Positions 7,802-16,673 of a stretch of DNA of 53,361 bases are shown piece by piece. Under the pieces are notes generated by a model, which was not told where the DNA came from, ran no database searches, and was given only the letters and a program-made list of their open reading frames with translations. A program made the translations under genes and the position numbers. This DNA is from Acidobacteriota bacterium (lineage in GTDB: Bacteria > Acidobacteriota > Terriglobia > Versatilivoradales > Versatilivoraceae), in assembly GCA_022821775.1 (NCBI GenBank), contig JAJECY010000245.1:1-53361 (forward strand), in the 5' to 3' direction. Position 1 is the stretch's first letter. Every line of letters begins with the position of its first letter.

Positions 7802-10156
7802 TCAGCGCGGCTGTTTCCAGTTGAGGTGCTTGCGCAGAAAGCGGAAGGTCCCTTCCCCGTGGATCTCGTGTTCGCCCTCGAACCATTCGATCTCGGTGCG
7901 GCTGCCCAGGCCCAGTTCCCGGTAGAGACGCCTGACCTTGGCGTATTCGTGGGCCACCCACTCGTCCAGTCCCACGGCGTCCCGATGGCCGCGCTCCACC
8001 ATGAAGGGACGGGGGAAGATCAGGTAGGCCATCTCAGCGTAGTTGAACCTGCTGCCCAGGTCGAACTCCGGCATTTCGTACTCTCCGGTGAACATGTAGC
8101 TGTTGGGCCACTCCACGGTCACGTTCTTCCAGACCCACTGGTTGAAATCTCCGGAACAGATGGAGAGGGCGTAGTCCTCCAGAACCGCCGGAACTCGCAT
8201 GGCAGTCTTGCCGCCGTAGCTGAGGCCATAGAAGCCGATCCGCTCGCCGTCCACCCAGGGCAGGGTCTTCAGCCAGTCCAGGATGCGGCGGTGCTGGCCG
8301 ACGATGAAGGAAAACAGGGAGAGCTTGAGCGGGTTGGCCTTGCGCTGCAGCACGCGGAAACGGTCTCCTCCCCGATAGGGATTGTGGGGAGCGAAGACGA
8401 TGAAACCCTCATCGGCCAGGCGGGACGCAAAGGCCCGGTAGTAGCGAAAGTCAGGCAAGTCGGTCCGGACGACATGCTCGGGAAGCCCCTCCAGGCCGTG
8501 CTGAGCCACCACCACCGGACGGCGTTCCCCGGGCCGGAGATCCTTGGGGACCAGGAGAAGGCCCCAGGCAAAGACATCGGGCCAGACGTCCAGCACCACC
8601 TCGTACCCCGTCCACTTCCCCGTCTCCCGCCAACGGCGTGAACGCGGGTTGGCTGCCTCCATGGGTTCGTCGATCCGGCCCAGGACCTCCGTCCAGAAGG
8701 TAGAGCGCCAGCGGGCCGCCTGGCGGGTGAAGGCCTCCACCGAACCGTGGCCCTCCCGCTTCCGATAGCGTTGATCCCGGAGGCGGTCCGAGACTCGCAG
8801 CAGGTCCTGCAGCGTCCCCTGGATGCCGCGGACCAGGCGCCGCTGCTGCTCGATCCCATCGGGTCCCCTCCCCCTGTGCTTCGGCGCCGCGCCCGGAACC
8901 GCCGCAACCGCCGCGTTCCCCGCCAGGGGCTGCAACAACCCCTGCAGCGCCGCCTCCGACCCGGCGGGGACCGTTCCAGCCCGCGGGTCCGGGGGAACCA
9001 GCCTGACTCGGTCCCCGGCGCCGGCGGGAAGCGCCGCCGCCCACTGCTCGAGCCGGTTGAACTCGGAGATCACCGCTTCGGCTGGAGGAGTCTCGATCCT
9101 GCCGGGCGCCGCCACCGACCCGCGGCCCTCCGCGGGGGGAGGCGGACCCTCCACCCGAGGGGACCGCGAGTGCTCCGCCACCAGGGTGCGCGGCAGCACC
9201 AGGCTCCCGATCTCGGCGTCCCCGAACTCGGTCAGCAATGCCCAGACATTGCGGTAGATCGGTTCCCGCCAGATCCGCTCCCGCGCGGAGAAATAGCCGC
9301 TCACCAGGCAGGAATCGATTCTGGCATCCGCGGCAGCGGCGTAGAGAGCGATCAGGCCTCCCTCGCCGTGGCCGGCCACGCCAATCCCGCCCCCCTGCGA
9401 GGGTCTCGACTCCAGCCAGTCCACCAGGGCCAGGACCTTCTGAACTTCGTACCCGATGGGGTGGCGCCCCATCGGGTAAGCCATGCGGTAGAGCCACTCC
9501 CGGTGAGGCATGTTGGTCATGGCGCGCCCGGCGGGCTGGAGAGCCGGGTTGCCCGAGAACCGGCTGCCGCGGTCGACCAGGGCCGGCACGATCACCTGGC
9601 AGCCGGATTCCGCCAGGCGGAGAGCGAATTGGTCCTCGGGGCGAACTCCCGGCTGCACGCCCACCAACTGTTGCGGAGTTATGTCGGCATCCGGCAGGGC
9701 AATCATCTGGCAAACGGGGGCTCGGTTCCGGGGCCGCACCAGCAGACCCTCGGCTGACAGGCCCGGCACCACGTCCCAACGAACGCGCCAGACCGTCACC
9801 GAATGGCTTTGGGCCAGGGGCTGCCCTCCCTCGGCCGAGAGGAACTCCAGCCGGGCCGGGGACCTGCGGTCGACCACTCCGATGATCTTGCGGAAGCGCT
9901 CCCGGTTGACCTCGACCGACCGGGCGTAGCCGGCCTCGGAAGAGAAGTCTCTGTTCCAGGATGCCGCTCGCACTTCAGGAGACGCCTCCAGTCGACGCAT
10001 CAGGAAACGGTCGATGCCGTCCACCATGCGGGCCGACAGGTCGCCCTCCCAGGTCAGCTCGGCGGTTCCCGGAAGAGGCCCGGATTGCCGAGACGGCGCT
10101 GCCGAACCTATCTGAACCAGCAAAACCAGTCCGAATAGTAAAATTCTTGTTCTCAT
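7802..10156 (-). CDS. Exported two-domain alpha/beta-hydrolase (dienelactone hydrolase / acetyl-xylan-esterase type)
   Basis: The 784-residue protein starts at the ATG at 10156, with AAGG just upstream and a signal peptide (RILLFGLVLLVQIGSA). It contains two alpha/beta-hydrolase domains. The C-terminal one has an intact nucleophile elbow, GLSYGG, and a plausible catalytic histidine in EGEHEIHGEG. The N-terminal one reads GHGEGG, where the nucleophile serine of G-x-S-x-G is a glycine, so this copy is probably inactive. The family includes acetyl esterases and dienelactone hydrolases. Among secreted carbohydrate enzymes a deacylating role is reasonable but unproven. It is divergently transcribed from the sialidase gene, with about 97 bp between the starts. 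Confidence 0.65.
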   Translation of the reverse strand: MRTRILLFGLVLLVQIGSAAPSRQSGPLPGTAELTWEGDLSARMVDGIDRFLMRRLEASPEVRAASWNRDFSSEAGYARSVEVNRERFRKIIGVVDRRSPARLEFLSAEGGQPLAQSHSVTVWRVRWDVVPGLSAEGLLVRPRNRAPVCQMIALPDADITPQQLVGVQPGVRPEDQFALRLAESGCQVIVPALVDRGSRFSGNPALQPAGRAMTNMPHREWLYRMAYPMGRHPIGYEVQKVLALVDWLESRPSQGGGIGVAGHGEGGLIALYAAAADARIDSCLVSGYFSARERIWREPIYRNVWALLTEFGDAEIGSLVLPRTLVAEHSRSPRVEGPPPPAEGRGSVAAPGRIETPPAEAVISEFNRLEQWAAALPAGAGDRVRLVPPDPRAGTVPAGSEAALQGLLQPLAGNAAVAAVPGAAPKHRGRGPDGIEQQRRLVRGIQGTLQDLLRVSDRLRDQRYRKREGHGSVEAFTRQAARWRSTFWTEVLGRIDEPMEAANPRSRRWRETGKWTGYEVVLDVWPDVFAWGLLLVPKDLRPGERRPVVVAQHGLEGLPEHVVRTDLPDFRYYRAFASRLADEGFIVFAPHNPYRGGDRFRVLQRKANPLKLSLFSFIVGQHRRILDWLKTLPWVDGERIGFYGLSYGGKTAMRVPAVLEDYALSICSGDFNQWVWKNVTVEWPNSYMFTGEYEMPEFDLGSRFNYAEMAYLIFPRPFMVERGHRDAVGLDEWVAHEYAKVRRLYRELGLGSRTEIEWFEGEHEIHGEGTFRFLRKHLNWKQPR

Positions 10157-10253
10157 GGGCCTTACCATTGTGTCCCGAAACGCAAACGCCTGCAATGGGA
10201 GTAGAATTCGTCCAAGAGTTACCCAATCTTGAATGGGGTTAAGGAGGGGAAGC

Positions 10254-11867
10254 ATGATTAATGGACGACGAACCGTAGAACCGGCCAATCCGGTCCGGAT
10301 GAAACTTGCGGCCTTACTGGCCCTGCTGCTGGCCGCCGCCGGGTGTGGAGGTGCCACGCCTGCCGGACTTGAGGTCACCGCCTCCCAGCGCGTGCATCCG
10401 GTGTTGATCCGGAACGAGCACAATTCCCTGATGCGGCTGACGGTTGAAGCCAAAGACCCCGGCCTCAGCATTCGATCCTTCACTTTCAGGCTGAAGGGGA
10501 CCGACGATCCCAACGACATCGAATCGCTCGAGTTGTTCTATTCGGGCGACGGGGAGGATCTTCAGACCGGGAACCCCTTCGGCGACCCCGCCGGCCCCGC
10601 TCCCGAACTGGTCTTCCGCGGAGACCGGGAACTCCCTCCGGGGAAACATCTTTTCTGGCTCTCGGTTCGGCTGCAGCCCGACGCCGACCTGGGACACCGG
10701 GTGGATGCGGACTGCACCGCGGTCGAAACCTCGGCGGGGACCGCCAAGCCCGGGGACGCGACTCCCGGGGTCAGCAAACGCATCGGGGTGGCTATGCGCA
10801 AGCACATGGAAGAGGGGGTGCACACCTACCGCATCCCCGCGCTGGCCACCACTCCCAAGGGCACGCTGCTGTGCGTCTACGACCTGCGCAGACGAAAGTC
10901 GCGCGACCTGCAGGAGGACATCGATGTCGGGCTGAGCCGCAGCACCGACGGCGGCCGGACCTGGGGAACCCAGCGGGTGATCATGGACATGGGCGAATGG
11001 GGCGGCCGGCCCCAGGAGGAAAACGGCATCGGCGACCCGGGCATCCTGGTCGATCCCAAGACCGGAGAGATCTTCGTCTGGGCCGTGTGGATGTGGGGCA
11101 AGCCCGGCAAGCACCAGTGGGTGGAGGACGGCTCCGAGCCGGGATACGACATCGCCAAGAGCGCTCAGGTCATGAGGGTCCGCTCCCGCGACGACGGCCT
11201 TTCCTGGACCGAGCCCCGCAACCTCACCCGCAAGTTGAAACAGCGGGAATGGTGGCTTTTCGCCCCGGCTCCCAATCAGGGGATCGCTCTTTCCGACGGC
11301 ACCCTGGTCATGCCCACCCAAGGGCGGGACCGGACGGGGCACCCGTTCGCCAACATCACCTACAGCCGCGACCACGGCGCCACCTGGACGGTGAGCAACC
11401 ACGCCTTCAGCGGCGGCAACGAAAGCCAGGCGGTCCAGCTCGGCGACGGGTCCATCATGCTGAACATGCGCAACGACAAGAAAGACCCCTACCGGGCCGT
11501 CTACGTGACCCGGGACCTGGGGAAGACCTGGGAGCCGCACCCCACCGACCGCAAGGCCCTGGTGGAACCCAACTGCAACGGAAGCCTGTACCGGTTCGAC
11601 TACCGGGAAGGGGGAGAGTCGAAGATACTCCTGCTTTTTGCCAATCCCAACTCGAAAGAAGGGCGGCATCACCACACCCTGAAGCTCAGCTTCGACCAGG
11701 GCATGACCTGGCCGGAGGAGTACCAGGTCCTGCTGGACGAAGGCCGGGGGCGGGGCTACCCCAGCATCAGCCGGGTGGACGACCGGCACATCGGAATCGT
11801 GTACGAGGGAAGCCAGGCAGACCTGACTTTCGAGAAGCTGTCGCTGGAGGAGTTGCTGAAGCGATGA
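10254..11867 (+). CDS. Sialidase-like (GH33 type) lipoprotein
   Basis: The start at 10254 is set by a strong ribosome-binding site (AAGGAGGGG, 10241-10249). The 537-residue product has a lipoprotein signal (LLALLLAAAGCGG). A beta-sandwich region of roughly 150 residues follows, then a six-bladed sialidase propeller. The propeller carries the family's RIP motif (TYRIPAL) and several Asp boxes (STDGGRTW, RDDGLSW, RDHGATW, RDLGKTW, FDQGMTW). GH33 enzymes cleave terminal sialic acids, but many sialidase-fold proteins act on other sugars or only bind them. I therefore assign the fold confidently and the activity less so. It converges on the FAH-family gene. Confidence 0.75.
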   Translation: MINGRRTVEPANPVRMKLAALLALLLAAAGCGGATPAGLEVTASQRVHPVLIRNEHNSLMRLTVEAKDPGLSIRSFTFRLKGTDDPNDIESLELFYSGDGEDLQTGNPFGDPAGPAPELVFRGDRELPPGKHLFWLSVRLQPDADLGHRVDADCTAVETSAGTAKPGDATPGVSKRIGVAMRKHMEEGVHTYRIPALATTPKGTLLCVYDLRRRKSRDLQEDIDVGLSRSTDGGRTWGTQRVIMDMGEWGGRPQEENGIGDPGILVDPKTGEIFVWAVWMWGKPGKHQWVEDGSEPGYDIAKSAQVMRVRSRDDGLSWTEPRNLTRKLKQREWWLFAPAPNQGIALSDGTLVMPTQGRDRTGHPFANITYSRDHGATWTVSNHAFSGGNESQAVQLGDGSIMLNMRNDKKDPYRAVYVTRDLGKTWEPHPTDRKALVEPNCNGSLYRFDYREGGESKILLLFANPNSKEGRHHHTLKLSFDQGMTWPEEYQVLLDEGRGRGYPSISRVDDRHIGIVYEGSQADLTFEKLSLEELLKR

Positions 11868-11901
11868 GGGCGAGGGAAGCGCACCACCCGGTTTGACAAC
11901 G

Positions 11902-11924
11902 GGCAAGCCGTCTCAGGGCTTGCC
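11902..11924. terminator. Hairpin between convergent genes, possible bidirectional terminator
   Basis: Two 8-bp arms, GGCAAGCC (11902-11909) and GGCTTGCC (11917-11924), form a stem with a 7-nt loop. It lies between the stop codons of two convergent genes and overlaps the last codons of the FAH gene. No U tract follows on either strand, so termination is a guess. Confidence 0.35.
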
Positions 11925-12767
11925 GGCGACCACCCGGTTCTTCAGGACCCCGACTCCGTCGATCTCCACCGTAACCACGTCCCCGGGCTGCATTCCCTTG
12001 GTGGTTCCGGGAGTGCCGGTGAAGATGAGGTCGCCGGGCTCCAGGGTCACATACCTGCTGATAAAACTGACGGTTTCGGAAATACCGTGAATCATGTCGG
12101 AGATGTGGGCCTGCTGGCGCACTTCCCCGTTCAGCTTGAGCACCATCTTCAGTTTGCCGTAGTCCACGCCCGACAGAATGTAGGGACCCGTCGGGCTGAA
12201 GGTGTCGGCGCCCTTGGCCCGCCACCACTGCACGTCTCCCTTCTGCCAGGTCCGGGCGCTGATGTCGTTGCCGCAGGTGATTCCCAGCACATGGTCGAGA
12301 GCGGCCTCCTTGGAGACGTTTCGGGCCCGCTTGCCGATGACGACCACCACCTCGGCTTCGTAGTGCACCGGATCGGTGTCGGCGGGCTGGACGATCTCAC
12401 CGCCGTGGGCCAGCAGGGACGAGGGCAACTTGATGAAAGGCTGCGGATGGGGGCTGGGCTCGGCGTCCTCGTCGAGGTGGGACTTGTAGTTGCCGGCCAG
12501 GGCCAGCACCTTGGAAGGATGCCTGCTGGGCACCAGAAGAGTGACGTCAGCCAGAGCATGGGTGGTCTCGGTCTTTTCCCAGGATCCGAACAGGTCGCCC
12601 TTGAGCTCTCGGACCCGGTCCCCCTCCAGGATGCCGTAGGCTTCATGGTCGCCCAGGCTGAAGCGAAGATATCGAGTCCCTCCATCCTGTCGCGCCCCGG
12701 CCTGGCAGGACTGCGCCAGTCCCATACCGGCCAGCAACAGTAATACCGCCATCCGCTGTAAAGTCAT
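11913..12767 (-). CDS. Fumarylacetoacetate hydrolase (FAH) family protein with an N-terminal signal
   Basis: The 284-residue product contains the FAH catalytic fold: KVLALAGNYKSH, the metal-binding stretch HYEAEVVVVIG, GITCGNDISAR, and the C-terminal GDLIFTGTPGTT. Family members hydrolyse or hydrate C-C bonds of diketo acids, or isomerise 2-hydroxyhepta-type substrates, using a divalent metal. Unusually, the chain starts with what looks like a signal peptide (MAVLLLLAGMGLAQSC). Most family members are cytoplasmic. An SDR gene and a cupin gene lie upstream on the same strand (gaps of 91 and 58 bp), so the three may be co-transcribed for breakdown of a small organic acid or sugar acid. Confidence 0.75.
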   Translation of the reverse strand: MTLQRMAVLLLLAGMGLAQSCQAGARQDGGTRYLRFSLGDHEAYGILEGDRVRELKGDLFGSWEKTETTHALADVTLLVPSRHPSKVLALAGNYKSHLDEDAEPSPHPQPFIKLPSSLLAHGGEIVQPADTDPVHYEAEVVVVIGKRARNVSKEAALDHVLGITCGNDISARTWQKGDVQWWRAKGADTFSPTGPYILSGVDYGKLKMVLKLNGEVRQQAHISDMIHGISETVSFISRYVTLEPGDLIFTGTPGTTKGMQPGDVVTVEIDGVGVLKNRVVAGKP

Positions 12768-12858
12768 CCCGACCCCCGTTAATTCAAAGTGTTCATGAAA
12801 GGGGCGCCAGCATATCCCGACCCTTCCGGCACTGTCAACGTGGTCGGGCGGCGGCAGA

Positions 12859-13656
12859 CTAGTCGGAGGGTTTCAAGGCGCGGTTGCTGCCCGTGGAACT
12901 CTCCCCGCCGTCGGCCACGAGGCAGGGGCCGGTGACGAAGGAGGCTTCGTCGGTAGCCAGAAAAAGGGCGCAGGCGGCGATCTCCGCCGGCTCGGCGGGT
13001 CGCTTGAGCATGGTGGGCCGCCCGAATTCTTCCCTGAACTCTTCCAGGGTCTTGCCGGCCTCGGCGGCGCGCCGGCGGTGAAAAGGGGTCATGGTGGGGC
13101 CCGGGCACAGGGCATTGACCCGAATGCCGTCCTCGGCATGGTCCCGGGCCATGGCGCGCGTCAGGCCGGTGACCGCCGCCTTGGTGGTGTCGTACTGAAC
13201 CGAGTGGTAGCTGGCGATGAAGGCGCTGTTGGAGGCGATGTTGACGATGCTGCCCTTGCCGGAACGACGCAGCTCCGGGACGGCGGCCCGGGCGCAGAAG
13301 GCGTACCCCTTGACGTTGACGCCCCAGATGGTGTCCCAGCTTTCCTCGCTGGCGTCTTCCACGGTGTGGTAGAGACGGATGGCGGCGTTGTTCACCAGAA
13401 TGTCCAGCCGTCCGAAGCGCTCTACCGTGTGCCGGACGAAGGCCTCGGCCTCGTCCTGGCGCTCCATCCGGGCCTCCACGAAGAAAACTTGGCCTCCATC
13501 CGCCCGGATCAGCCGGGCAAGATCGTTTCCGCGGGCGCCGTCCCGGTCGGCAAAGGCCACTCGCGCCCCCTCCTCCACAAACAGCCGCACCGTGGCTTCA
13601 CCGATTCCGGAGGCGCCGCCGGTGACCGCAGCTACCTTGCCGTCCAGTCTTCCCAT
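12859..13656 (-). CDS. Short-chain dehydrogenase/reductase (SDR)
   Basis: This is a classical SDR of 265 residues starting at MGRLDGK (13656), preceded by AAGGA. It has the nucleotide-binding TGGASGIG near the N-terminus, the structural NNAA motif, the active-site Ser in NIASNSAF, and Tyr-x-x-x-Lys in QYDTTKAA. A CPGPTMTP loop follows. It should be an NAD(P)-dependent oxidoreductase acting on an alcohol or sugar; the substrate cannot be told. An ATG seven codons upstream (13677) is possible but has a poorer ribosome site. It lies between the cupin gene and the FAH-family gene on the same strand. Confidence 0.85.
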   Translation of the reverse strand: MGRLDGKVAAVTGGASGIGEATVRLFVEEGARVAFADRDGARGNDLARLIRADGGQVFFVEARMERQDEAEAFVRHTVERFGRLDILVNNAAIRLYHTVEDASEESWDTIWGVNVKGYAFCARAAVPELRRSGKGSIVNIASNSAFIASYHSVQYDTTKAAVTGLTRAMARDHAEDGIRVNALCPGPTMTPFHRRRAAEAGKTLEEFREEFGRPTMLKRPAEPAEIAACALFLATDEASFVTGPCLVADGGESSTGSNRALKPSD

Positions 13657-13714
13657 GGATTCTGTCCTTGAAAACATCCGAGGCGCGGGCGGACAAGCCC
13701 GGACACACGGCCGA

Positions 13715-14083
13715 TCAGCGCGGCGCTTCCGCGGTGGGAAAATCCGCCGGCATGGTTATCTCGATTACTTCAAAATCGTCGGAGAACTCCAGCACCTCGT
13801 GCTTGATTTTGGGTGGCTGGTACCAACTGTCGCCAGCCTCGAAGCGAACCTCGCCGATATCCTCGAACTCGACCCGGGTCCAGCCGCGCAGCACGTAGTT
13901 CATCTGGAAATCCAGGTCGTGGGTGTGACGGCCGCCGGGGCCGCTGCAGGATTCCGTGGCCCGGATGCAGTGGGCCAGAACCTTTCCCTTGGTGGCCGCA
14001 ACGATGCCGAGATCCCGATACTCGAAGTAGGAGCGTAGGCCGGGCTTCCACTCCGCCGACTTGTGAAACGCCATAGTGGTCAT
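13715..14083 (-). CDS. Small cupin-domain protein
   Basis: The 122-residue protein starts at MTTMAFHK (14083), with GGGAGGG about nine bases upstream. It has the two cupin motifs. The first is G-x-x-x-H-x-H (GGRHTHDLDFQMNYVLRG). The second is a strand with GDSWYQPPKIKHEVLE, which supplies the final metal histidine. Such single-domain cupins are metal-dependent enzymes or small-ligand binders. Its place ahead of the SDR and FAH-family genes suggests a shared small catabolic operon. Confidence 0.75.
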   Translation of the reverse strand: MTTMAFHKSAEWKPGLRSYFEYRDLGIVAATKGKVLAHCIRATESCSGPGGRHTHDLDFQMNYVLRGWTRVEFEDIGEVRFEAGDSWYQPPKIKHEVLEFSDDFEVIEITMPADFPTAEAPR

Positions 14084-14590
14084 GGTGACTGACCCTCCCT
14101 GGGTTGGACGAGATTGATTGAGGACAGGCAGGCATTCTAATCCGAACCGCACTCCCCCGCCCCATCAAAATTCCGGAGAGGGCAGACAGGCAAAAGAACA
14201 TGGCCAGGTTGCGCCGGTGGCCCCACCCGGGATTGCGGGCGTCCCGCCCGCATCCTTATTCCTGCACACAGGATGCGAGCCACTGCCACTGCCGCCCACG
14301 GCGCGCCGGACTTCCCGTTGCAGGGGGCTCTTCCACCAGGCGGAAGGGGAGAATCGGCGCCCTTCGTGGATATCCTTTTTTGAGCGGTTGTGTCCATGGC
14401 GGATAACCCCTCAACCGGTTGTCCTTCCCCCGACCCCAGGGGTTGTTTCAGGCAACGCGACAACCCGGTCCAGGCGGGCCTTGACTCCCTGCCGGGGACG
14501 TGAAACCCTTGCAAGTTCCAAGGGAATCCTTCCAAGTGCGGACCGCCCGGCGCATGCAATCGACCCGGCCGCCATCAGGAGGCGCATCCC
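14084..14590. other. 507-bp intergenic region with a nested hairpin
   Basis: No convincing gene is present. At 14235-14251 a perfect 7-bp inverted repeat (GCGGGCG / CGCCCGC, 3-nt loop) is followed by a second pair (GCATCC at 14250-14255 and GGATGC downstream). This resembles dispersed palindromic repeats of GC-rich genomes. A ribosome-binding site AGGAGG (14577-14582) at the right edge serves the next gene. The promoter of the leftward cupin-SDR-FAH group should also lie here. Confidence 0.4.
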
Positions 14591-15391
14591 ATGATGGAAC
14601 GCAGGCAGTTCCTGGCGCTGCTGGGCGCGGCCCCCGTGCTCGGCAAAATCCCCATGCGGGAGGCCAGCGGCGTGGAGACCGTCTTCAAGAGCCCGGGCCC
14701 CTACCCCAACGGGCTGCAGGCGACCGACGAGGGCCTGTGGATCATCGATGGGGAAGACGCCCGCGCCCACCTGGTCAGCTACAGGGACGGAACGGTGCTG
14801 CGGGGTTTCGATACCGAGGCCGTCCATCCCAGTGGGATCACCTACGACGGAACGGCCATCTGGGTGGCGTCGACCTACAGTCGGGAGATCATCCGCGCCG
14901 ACGCCTCCAGCGGGAAAACGCTTGCCAAGCACTTCACGCCGGGCGCCGGGGTGATCTACAAAATGCCCTCCGATCCCCCCGGCCGCCGAAGCCCGTTGGC
15001 GCCTCCCCCGGAGCCTGCCAGCGCAACGCCCGCCCCCGCCCAGCCCCGACCGGCAACCGGCGCTCACGGTTTGGAGTGGCGAGAGGGCAAACTGTGGGTG
15101 GCGGTTCCACCGTCTCGAATGATCTACCGCATCGATCCCCAAAGCTGGATGGTCGAACAGCGCTTCCCCTCCGTGGGCAACCGCCCCCACGGCATCGGCT
15201 GGGAAGGCGACACCCTGTGGTGCACCGACACCAACCTCAACGCCTTCTTCAAGCACGATCCCCATTCCGGTGAGGTCCTCGAGAAAATCCAGCTTGCCGA
15301 CGACGACCCCCTGCCCCACGGAATGACCATCCGCGACGGCGTCCTCTGGTACTGCGACGACGTCGGCATCGTATGCCGGCTCAAGCTCTGA
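14591..15391 (+). CDS. Exported beta-propeller protein (SMP-30 / Vgb-like), possible twin-arginine signal
   Basis: The 266-residue product starts 8 bp after a perfect AGGAGG. An RRQFLALLGAAP stretch at the N-terminus looks like a short twin-arginine signal. The body has repeated short blades of the type GLxxxDEGLWIID, GITYDGTAIWVAS, GLEWREGKLWVAV, GIGWEGDTLWCTD and GMTIRDGVLWYCD. This matches six-bladed propellers of the SMP-30/gluconolactonase and virginiamycin-B-lyase type. A proline/alanine-rich insertion (about residues 135-155) splits the propeller. No catalytic residues can be named, so an enzymatic role is open. Confidence 0.6.
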   Translation: MMERRQFLALLGAAPVLGKIPMREASGVETVFKSPGPYPNGLQATDEGLWIIDGEDARAHLVSYRDGTVLRGFDTEAVHPSGITYDGTAIWVASTYSREIIRADASSGKTLAKHFTPGAGVIYKMPSDPPGRRSPLAPPPEPASATPAPAQPRPATGAHGLEWREGKLWVAVPPSRMIYRIDPQSWMVEQRFPSVGNRPHGIGWEGDTLWCTDTNLNAFFKHDPHSGEVLEKIQLADDDPLPHGMTIRDGVLWYCDDVGIVCRLKL

Positions 15392-15404
15392 CCCATACCA
15401 ATCC

Positions 15405-15704
15405 TTCAAGAAACTCAGGTATCACTCCCCCCTTGAGGGGGAGTCGCAGAAGCCCGAGCCGAATGGCGAAGGCTTCTGCGGAGGGGGGTTCGCACAAGGC
15501 GAGCCAAGGGCGAGATCTTGTGCGCCGTCGCGGGTTCGCACCGGCCAACCTACAGGCGAAGGCCGATCCGGTGGGGCGAGCCACGCCGGCGCCTTCTTCC
15601 CACCGCTGACCACACTTACGCCACGCCGCGTTGGCCCCCCTCCGGCTCGACGGCGGGCTCCGCCCTCTCGCCGACTCCCCCTCAAGGGGGGAGTGATTCT
15701 TGAA
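15405..15704. repeat. 300-bp MITE-like element with 34-bp terminal inverted repeats
   Basis: The left arm (15405-15446) and right arm (15671-15704) are inverted copies of about 34 bp, centred on CACTCCCCCCTTGAGGGGGAGTCG-type sequence. The left arm carries a 9-bp insertion. Inside are further hairpins, for example around 15463-15481 and 15493-15524. No open frame looks like a protein. This is a non-autonomous, highly structured repeat between two unrelated genes. Confidence 0.6.
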
Positions 15705-15749
15705 GCCTGCACGCGGCTCATTGCCCGATTCCGTGGCATCCAGGACCGT

Positions 15750-16580
15750 CTACGGCTTCTGCCCGACCGCTTCTCCCCAGGCGATGGCGGAGACGGCGCC
15801 CGGGGAATCCCTCCATTGATCCAGCAGGCTGCGCCAGTTGTCGAACTTCTCCCGAGTTGCCAGCCCGTGTTTGATGGCGGCATCGACGACATTCGGAGCG
15901 AAGAACCAACTGACGGAAAAGTTGTGGTAGAAGGCCACGTCCTCGGGCGTGCCGAAGTACTCGAATGATGCGCTTCGGTGGATGACCGAGAACCCGGCCT
16001 CGAGAAATCGTCTCGGCAGCTCCTTGCCCATCTCCGGATGGGAGCCGTTGGCCTCGAGCAGCTTCGAGAAGGTCACCCAGGCATCGGCCAGGGCCTCGAA
16101 TGCGGGTTCGGAAAAGGAGGAGGACCCGATCATTTCGCGTGCCGAGATGAAGCCTCCCGGCTTCAATACCCGTTTCACCTCGGCCAGCACGGCATCGGTG
16201 TCGGGAACGTGCATGAGGAGTGCGTGACAGTGGGCGGCATCGAACGAACTGTCTTCATAGGGAAGCCGGGTCACATCGCCTGTCCGGAAGAACGCGTTGC
16301 GGTGTCCGCCCGCGGTAGCGGCTGCCCGGGCTATCTCGATCTGTGACTCTTCCATGTCGATGCCCTGCATCTCTCCGGGATCTACCGCCTTCGCCAACCC
16401 CATCGAGATGGTTCCCGGACCGCAACCCAGGTCGAGAACGCGCATTCCGGGCTTGAGATGGGCCAGCAGATGGGTGGCGTTGGTCTCCGCATTCCGACGG
16501 TCCAGAAATTGCAGGAACTCGTCGCTGTAACCCATGGTGTAGGAAGAAGTGGCGGAATCCGGGTTCTGGCTACTGTTCAT
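15750..16580 (-). CDS. Class I SAM-dependent methyltransferase
   Basis: Started at the ATG at 16580 (GGAGGG 10 nt upstream), the product is 276 residues. It shows the Rossmann-type motifs of UbiE/Methyltransf_11 enzymes: VLDLGCGPGTIS (motif I), a following acidic residue in GIDMEESQI, DVTRLPYEDSSFDAAHCHALLMHV (motifs II-III) and VLKPGGFISARE. It methylates a small molecule I cannot identify. The C-terminal half has a long helical cap. It sits 93 bp downstream of the Nramp-like transporter gene on the same strand. Confidence 0.8.
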   Translation of the reverse strand: MNSSQNPDSATSSYTMGYSDEFLQFLDRRNAETNATHLLAHLKPGMRVLDLGCGPGTISMGLAKAVDPGEMQGIDMEESQIEIARAAATAGGHRNAFFRTGDVTRLPYEDSSFDAAHCHALLMHVPDTDAVLAEVKRVLKPGGFISAREMIGSSSFSEPAFEALADAWVTFSKLLEANGSHPEMGKELPRRFLEAGFSVIHRSASFEYFGTPEDVAFYHNFSVSWFFAPNVVDAAIKHGLATREKFDNWRSLLDQWRDSPGAVSAIAWGEAVGQKP

Positions 16581-16673
16581 TGATATTTCCCTCCTGGTCC
16601 TTTGCAATGACCGCTGCCGTTGCTGGAGCCGGCTGATGACGGAGAAAGGATTCGCACGCTGCAAGGCCGCTTC

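Noticed and set aside
10314-11906. 530-codon minus-strand frame opposite the sialidase
   Set aside because: Antisense shadow; the plus strand has the lipobox, RIP motif and Asp boxes.
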